Source: Idiomarina seosinensis_A (GTDB lineage: Bacteria > Pseudomonadota > Gammaproteobacteria > Enterobacterales > Alteromonadaceae). Taken from it: a DNA stretch of 64,000 bases. Under the pieces are notes generated by a model. It worked only from the letters and a program-made list of their open reading frames with translations, was not told the DNA's origin and ran no database searches. This document shows positions 60,242 through 64,000 of the stretch, one piece after another. Each line of letters begins with the position of its first letter. Positions within the stretch are counted from its first letter, which is position 1. The translations under genes were made by a program, and so were the position numbers. The stretch is taken from contig NZ_CP085211.1 in the NCBI RefSeq assembly GCF_044797955.1, forward strand, positions 2,356,001-2,420,000, read 5' to 3'.

Positions 60242-60270
60242 AAAAGTCCGCTAAGATCTAGCGGACTTTT
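60242..60270. terminator. Bidirectional terminator between trhA-like gene and typA
   Basis: AAAAGTCCGCTA pairs with TAGCGGACTTTT around a five-base loop, with A-run and T-run on either side. It serves the two convergent genes on both strands. Confidence 0.88.
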
Positions 60271-60294
60271 GGTATTAAGGTGTTAGCTTAATTA

Positions 60295-62133
60295 TTAAGA
60301 TTTAGGTTCACGACCTGCGCGTTTACGTTCATTTTCCGTTAGTGCCCGTTTACGAATCCGGATAGACTGCGGCGTTACCTCAACCAGTTCGTCATCGTTA
60401 ATAAACTCAAGAGCCTGTTCCAGCGTGTATTTAATCGGTGGACTCAGTACCTGCGCATCATCAGTACCCGAAGCACGAACGTTGGTCAGCTGTTTTCCTT
60501 TCAGACAGTTAACAGTCAGGTCATTAGAACGGTTATGGATACCAATCACCTGGCCTTCGTAAACCTCATCACCATGGGCAGCGAACAATTTACCGCGCTC
60601 CTGCAGGTTAAATAACGCATAGGTCAGTGCTTTACCCTGAGCATTAGAGATTAATACGCCGTTAACACGCTGACCGATGGTGCCGCCTTTGTGCGGGCCG
60701 TAATGGTCAAAAGTGTGATACATCAGGCCGGTACCTGAGGTTAACGTCATAAACTCTGTCTGGAAACCAATAAGTCCGCGGCTTGGAACCTCAAAGTCAA
60801 CCCGAACCCGGCCTTTGCCATCAGGTGTCATGTTGGTCATCTCGGCTTTGCGCAGGCCAAGTTTTTCCATTACCGCACCCTGATGTTGGTCTTCGATATC
60901 AACGGTCAAGGATTCATAAGGTTCCATTTTTTTGCCATCTTCGTGCTTAATGATGACCTCTGGACGAGAAACGGCCAGCTCAAAACCTTCACGGCGCATG
61001 TTTTCAATTAAAACACCTAAGTGCAGCTCACCCCGGCCTGATACCCGGAACTTGTCAGGGTTGTCCGTTTCTTCAACACGCAGAGCAACGTTGTGCACTA
61101 ATTCTTGTTGCAAACGCTCAAGGATTTGCCGCGAGGTAACAAACTTACCTTCTTTACCGGCAAATGGAGACGTGTTGACCTGGAAGGTCATGGTCACTGT
61201 AGGTTCATCAACGGTTAGTGGTTTTAGCGGATTAGGTTTACCAAGGGCACAGATAGTATCTGAGATCTTCAATTCACCCAGCCCGGTAACCGCACAGATG
61301 TCGCCAGCGTGGGCGGCAGTTGTTTCGAAGCGGTCCAGCCCCATATAACTGAATACCTGACCAATTTTGCCAGTACGCGTCGAGCCATCGGCACTTACGA
61401 TAGTGACTTGCTGGTTTACTTTGACACTGCCACAAGTAACGCGGCCAATACCAATAACACCCACATAGCTAGAATAGTCCAGCTGCGAGATCTGCATTTG
61501 CAGGTCGCCTTCAGGGTCGGCGTCAGGGTGAGAAACTTCGTCCACGATGGTCTGGAATAGCGGAGTCATGTCAGTGCCAACGGTGTCTTCTTCGCGCGTA
61601 GCCCAGCCATTTAAAGCCGATGCGTAGACTATCGGGAAGTCGAGTTGCTGGTCGTTAGCGCCCAGGTTGTCGAACAAATCAAAAACCTGGTCCATTACCC
61701 AGTCAGGACGTGCACCAGGACGGTCAATTTTGTTAATGACGACTATTGGGTTCAGACCGTGTTCAAACGCTTTTTGCGTCACAAACCGGGTTTGCGGCAT
61801 AGGGCCATCGACGGCATCTACCAATAGTAAAACAGAGTCAGCCATTGATAATACACGTTCTACTTCACCACCAAAGTCAGCGTGTCCAGGCGTATCAAGA
61901 ATGTTGATGCGGTAGTCCTGCCAGTTAATAGCGGTGTTTTTAGCGAGGATAGTAATGCCGCGCTCTTTTTCCAGATCGTTAGAATCCATGATGCGCTCTT
62001 CCAGCTCACCACGGCTTTCCAAAGTGCCGGATTGTTGCAGTAGTTTATCGACCAGAGTTGTTTTACCGTGATCTACGTGCGCAATAATTGCAATATTGCG
62101 TAATTTATTAATATCAAATGCCTGAGTTGTCAT
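60295..62133 (-). CDS. typA: Translational GTPase TypA/BipA
   Basis: Ribosome-associated GTPase needed for 50S assembly at low temperature and stress adaptation. G1 is AHVDHGKTTLVDKL, G3 is DTPGHADFGGEVERV, G4 is VINKIDRPGARPDWV. Domain II, the EF-G-like domain and the C-terminal BipA-specific domain (ALTYALFNLQERGKLFAAHG) follow. 612 aa. Divergent from glnA as in E. coli. Confidence 0.96.
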   Translation of the reverse strand: MTTQAFDINKLRNIAIIAHVDHGKTTLVDKLLQQSGTLESRGELEERIMDSNDLEKERGITILAKNTAINWQDYRINILDTPGHADFGGEVERVLSMADSVLLLVDAVDGPMPQTRFVTQKAFEHGLNPIVVINKIDRPGARPDWVMDQVFDLFDNLGANDQQLDFPIVYASALNGWATREEDTVGTDMTPLFQTIVDEVSHPDADPEGDLQMQISQLDYSSYVGVIGIGRVTCGSVKVNQQVTIVSADGSTRTGKIGQVFSYMGLDRFETTAAHAGDICAVTGLGELKISDTICALGKPNPLKPLTVDEPTVTMTFQVNTSPFAGKEGKFVTSRQILERLQQELVHNVALRVEETDNPDKFRVSGRGELHLGVLIENMRREGFELAVSRPEVIIKHEDGKKMEPYESLTVDIEDQHQGAVMEKLGLRKAEMTNMTPDGKGRVRVDFEVPSRGLIGFQTEFMTLTSGTGLMYHTFDHYGPHKGGTIGQRVNGVLISNAQGKALTYALFNLQERGKLFAAHGDEVYEGQVIGIHNRSNDLTVNCLKGKQLTNVRASGTDDAQVLSPPIKYTLEQALEFINDDELVEVTPQSIRIRKRALTENERKRAGREPKS

Positions 62134-62299
62134 TAAGAACTGCCTGTATTTGTCAGCATGGATTTAAAGCGATACCGGCTGACAGGGGGTTTATGAAAAA
62201 TAGCGGCGTATTCTACCTGTTTGCAGAGCATTTAAAAAGGCCTTGTTCGTTTTTTATACGTCTTATTAGTGAACAGCAGTAGGTGAAGACCAAAAATAA

Positions 62300-62336
62300 T
62301 GAACCAAAATAGTGCATTAAGCGCCTTATTGGTGCA
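62300..62336 (+). promoter_or_regulatory. Two tandem NtrC-binding sites upstream of glnA
   Basis: TGAACCAAAATAGTGCA (62300-62316) and AGCGCCTTATTGGTGCA (62320-62336) each fit TGCACC-N5-GGTGCA with two or so mismatches. Their centres are 20 bp apart, two helical turns, and lie about 100-130 bases upstream of the expected sigma-54 start, the normal enhancer distance. Confidence 0.8.
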
Positions 62337-62411
62337 TTTCAACGTCTTAATGTTGCCCCGTCAAGTTAAGTTTTAATCATAAGTCCATGAAAAATGGGTA
62401 TAATTCAATTC

Positions 62412-62427
62412 TGGCACAGGTGTTGCA
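62412..62427 (+). promoter_or_regulatory. Sigma-54 promoter of glnA
   Basis: TGGCAC, five bases, TTGCA: exact -24/-12 consensus of RpoN promoters. The expected start lies about 12 bases downstream, giving a leader of about 45-50 bases before glnA. Confidence 0.92.
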
Positions 62428-62486
62428 AAATTACTGCTATAGTTAAATAAGTCATTCGCTAAACCCATATTCCGTTGGAGGAAAAC

Positions 62487-63896
62487 ATGCCAGTCAGTAA
62501 TATTATCGACGCCATTAAGGAACATGACGTAAAATTTGTTGATTTGCGTTTTACGGATACCAAAGGTAAAGAACAACACGTGACCATTCCGGTGTCACAA
62601 ATCGATGACGACTTTTTCGATGAGGGCAAAATGTTCGACGGCTCGTCGATTGCCGGTTGGAAAGGCATTAACGAGTCTGACATGGTGTTGATGCCGGATC
62701 AGGAATCCGCGGTGTTAGACCCGTTCACAGACGAAAATACGCTAAATGTGCGCTGTGATATTCTTGAGCCGGAAACAATGCAGGGTTACAGCCGTGATCC
62801 CCGGTCTATTGCTAAACGCGCCGAAGAATTTCTGCAGTCCTCAGGTATCGCCGACACCGCTTTATTCGGCCCTGAGCCAGAGTTTTTCCTGTTCAACGAT
62901 GTGCGTTTTCATACCGATATGAGCGGCTCGTTTTATAAAATTGACGCAGAAGAAGCGAAGTGGAACTCGGGTCGTGAATACTCTGAAGGTAACCTGGCGC
63001 ACCGCCCCGGTGTAAAAGGTGGCTACTTTCCGGTACCGCCCGTTGATTCGGCTCACGATATCCGCGGTACTATGAGCCTGGTGATGGAAGATATGGGCCT
63101 GGTTGTTGAAGCTCACCACCACGAAGTTGCGACTGCGGGCCAGAACGAAGTGGCCACCCGTTTTAACACCTTAACCAATAAAGCGGATGAACTGCAGGTT
63201 TATAAATATGTTGTGCACAACGTGGCTCAGTCCTATGGCATGACGGCCACCTTTATGCCGAAACCTTTGGTTGGTGACAATGGTTCTGGCATGCACGTGC
63301 ACATGTCACTGGCTAAAGATGGTAAAAACCTGTTTGCCGGCGATCAGTACGCAGGGCTGAGCGAAACGGCGTTGTACTACGTTGGCGGTATTATTAAACA
63401 CGCCCGCGCAATTAATGCGTTTACAAACCCGTCCACTAACTCTTACAAGCGTTTAGTGCCGGGTTTTGAAGCACCGGTAATGCTGGCGTACTCTGCCCGT
63501 AACCGTTCTGCTTCTATTCGTATCCCGCTGGTATCCAGTGAAAAAGCCCGTCGTGTCGAAGTACGCTTCCCTGACCCAAGTGCCAACCCCTATTTGTGCT
63601 TTACAGCATTGTTAATGGCCGGTCTGGATGGTATCCGTAATAAGATTCATCCCGGCGATGCGATGGATAAGGATCTTTATAACTTGCCACCGGAAGAAGC
63701 GAAAGACATTCCGACCGTGTGCCACTCTCTGGAAATGGCACTGGAAGCACTGGATAAAGACCGCGACTTTCTTAAGCAAGGCGGCGTTATGGATGACGAC
63801 ACCATCGATGCTTATATCGAGCTGAAATACAATGAAGTGGAAACACTGAAGAAAACAACACACCCTGTTGAATTCGATATGTATTACAGCTGTTAA
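62487..63896 (+). CDS. glnA: Glutamine synthetase type I
   Basis: Makes glutamine from glutamate, ammonia and ATP; central nitrogen assimilation enzyme. From ATG 62487 (GGAGG upstream) it is 469 aa, exactly the E. coli length. Metal and substrate motifs: FDGSSIAGWKGINESDMVL, FGPEPEFFLF, NGSGMHVHMSL-like (DNGSGMHVHMSLA), and YSARNRSASIRIP. The adenylylation tyrosine is in KDLYNLPPEEAKDIP, so it is the GS-I beta type, switched by GlnE. Transcription is under NtrC and sigma-54. Confidence 0.98.
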   Translation: MPVSNIIDAIKEHDVKFVDLRFTDTKGKEQHVTIPVSQIDDDFFDEGKMFDGSSIAGWKGINESDMVLMPDQESAVLDPFTDENTLNVRCDILEPETMQGYSRDPRSIAKRAEEFLQSSGIADTALFGPEPEFFLFNDVRFHTDMSGSFYKIDAEEAKWNSGREYSEGNLAHRPGVKGGYFPVPPVDSAHDIRGTMSLVMEDMGLVVEAHHHEVATAGQNEVATRFNTLTNKADELQVYKYVVHNVAQSYGMTATFMPKPLVGDNGSGMHVHMSLAKDGKNLFAGDQYAGLSETALYYVGGIIKHARAINAFTNPSTNSYKRLVPGFEAPVMLAYSARNRSASIRIPLVSSEKARRVEVRFPDPSANPYLCFTALLMAGLDGIRNKIHPGDAMDKDLYNLPPEEAKDIPTVCHSLEMALEALDKDRDFLKQGGVMDDDTIDAYIELKYNEVETLKKTTHPVEFDMYYSC

Positions 63897-63911
63897 GCCC
63901 GACAATCACTT

Positions 63912-63937
63912 AAGGGAGGTTGTTGCCTCCCTTTTTT
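63912..63937 (+). terminator. Rho-independent terminator after glnA
   Basis: AAGGGAGG and CCTCCCTT form the stem around TTGTTG, followed by a T-run. It starts about 16 bases after the glnA stop. Confidence 0.88.
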
Positions 63938-63948
63938 AGCGATACCGA

Positions 63949-63965
63949 TGCACCATTATAGTGCA
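63949..63965 (+). promoter_or_regulatory. NtrC site between glnA and the next gene
   Basis: TGCACCATTATAGTGCA matches the NtrC consensus with only one arm mismatch. A site in this position controls the glnL promoter in E. coli by repression. Confidence 0.8.
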
Positions 63966-63988
63966 TTGGGGTTAGGATGGAGTTTACT

Positions 63989-64000
63989 GTGAGCGATATT
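63989..64000 (+). CDS. ntrB: Start of a gene at the edge, presumably ntrB
   Basis: GTG at 63989 is preceded by GGATGGAG and followed by three codons (S, D, I) before the window ends. Identity rests on context only: downstream of glnA, after an NtrC site, where glnL/ntrB stands in most gammaproteobacteria. Confidence 0.5.

Larger units (their letters stand above)
62134..62486. other. typA-glnA regulatory intergenic region
   Basis: 353 bases without a gene. It holds two NtrC-like sites and a sigma-54 promoter for glnA (listed separately) and presumably the typA promoter at the left side, where I could not single out good -35/-10 boxes. Confidence 0.7.

Noticed and set aside
1..64000. CRISPR arrays, rRNA or tRNA genes
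   Set aside because: I scanned for regularly spaced repeats and for tRNA/rRNA signatures by eye and saw none; a tRNAscan or CRISPR finder run would settle it.

Overview
The window looks like a chromosomal segment of a marine gammaproteobacterium in the Alteromonadales, most likely Idiomarina or a close relative. This is inferred from gene content and from gene order shared with enterobacteria: mrcA divergent from a pil/hof-aroK-aroB-damX-dam cluster, metL/metJ, rpmE-priA, ftsN-hslVU, rraA, yiiD-dtd-yihY, and typA divergent from glnA. A complete histidine-utilisation set fits an amino-acid-based lifestyle. I saw no rRNA, tRNA or CRISPR array.

Layout. Bases 1-9056 are a scrapyard of mobile DNA: a decayed tyrosine integrase, IS-end remnants, one structurally complete IS21-family element (978-3407), the 3' half of an IS110-family transposase gene, a truncated IS3-family (IS407-type) element, a truncated IS66-family element inserted next to it, and a second IS21-family element that has lost its left end. 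Bases 9135-11286 carry a cytosine-5 DNA methyltransferase and a Vsr mismatch endonuclease with no recognisable restriction enzyme. Immediately beyond lies an esterase gene with a large in-frame internal deletion (11348-11893), so rearrangement reached into the neighbouring core DNA.

From about 12 kb onward the DNA is dense core genome. 12-20 kb holds metal transport, a nucleoside deaminase, queuosine (queH), cold shock, RlmA, Fpr, a Fe-S UDG-like protein, YjjG, DUF1415 and outer-membrane phospholipase A. 20-25 kb holds a NIT-PAS-GGDEF-EAL protein, a HI0933-type flavoprotein and RsmJ. 25-33 kb is one minus-strand cluster (pilM-pilN-pilO/P fusion-short pilQ-aroK-aroB-damX-dam-elaA-rsmJ) linking a reduced type IV pilus/DNA-uptake assembly set to shikimate synthesis and Dam methylation. 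33-43 kb has PBP1a, the MetJ-controlled metL/metJ pair, a short malic enzyme, L31, PriA and ArgS. 44-48 kb has FtsN, the heat-shock protease HslVU and RraA.

47.6-53.9 kb is the hut region. hutG follows rraA with a TAATG overlap, hutI faces it, and hutC-hutU-hutH run the other way from a palindromic operator. Together they convert histidine to glutamate. 54-60 kb has an acyltransferase/thioesterase, Dtd, YihY, small membrane and lipoproteins, a TetR regulator with a 24-bp palindrome beside its start, and a hemolysin-III protein. The right end is the nitrogen-control locus: typA faces glnA, which has a textbook sigma-54 promoter and two tandem NtrC sites. A further NtrC site precedes a gene that just begins at the edge, presumably ntrB.

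The most distinctive items are the nested IS cluster with the Dcm-like/Vsr pair, the compact Hof-like pilus operon with a PilO-PilP fusion, the UDG-like protein combining a Fe-S cysteine pattern with an HPSP motif, and several clear regulatory sites. I did not find a convincing wholly new system.
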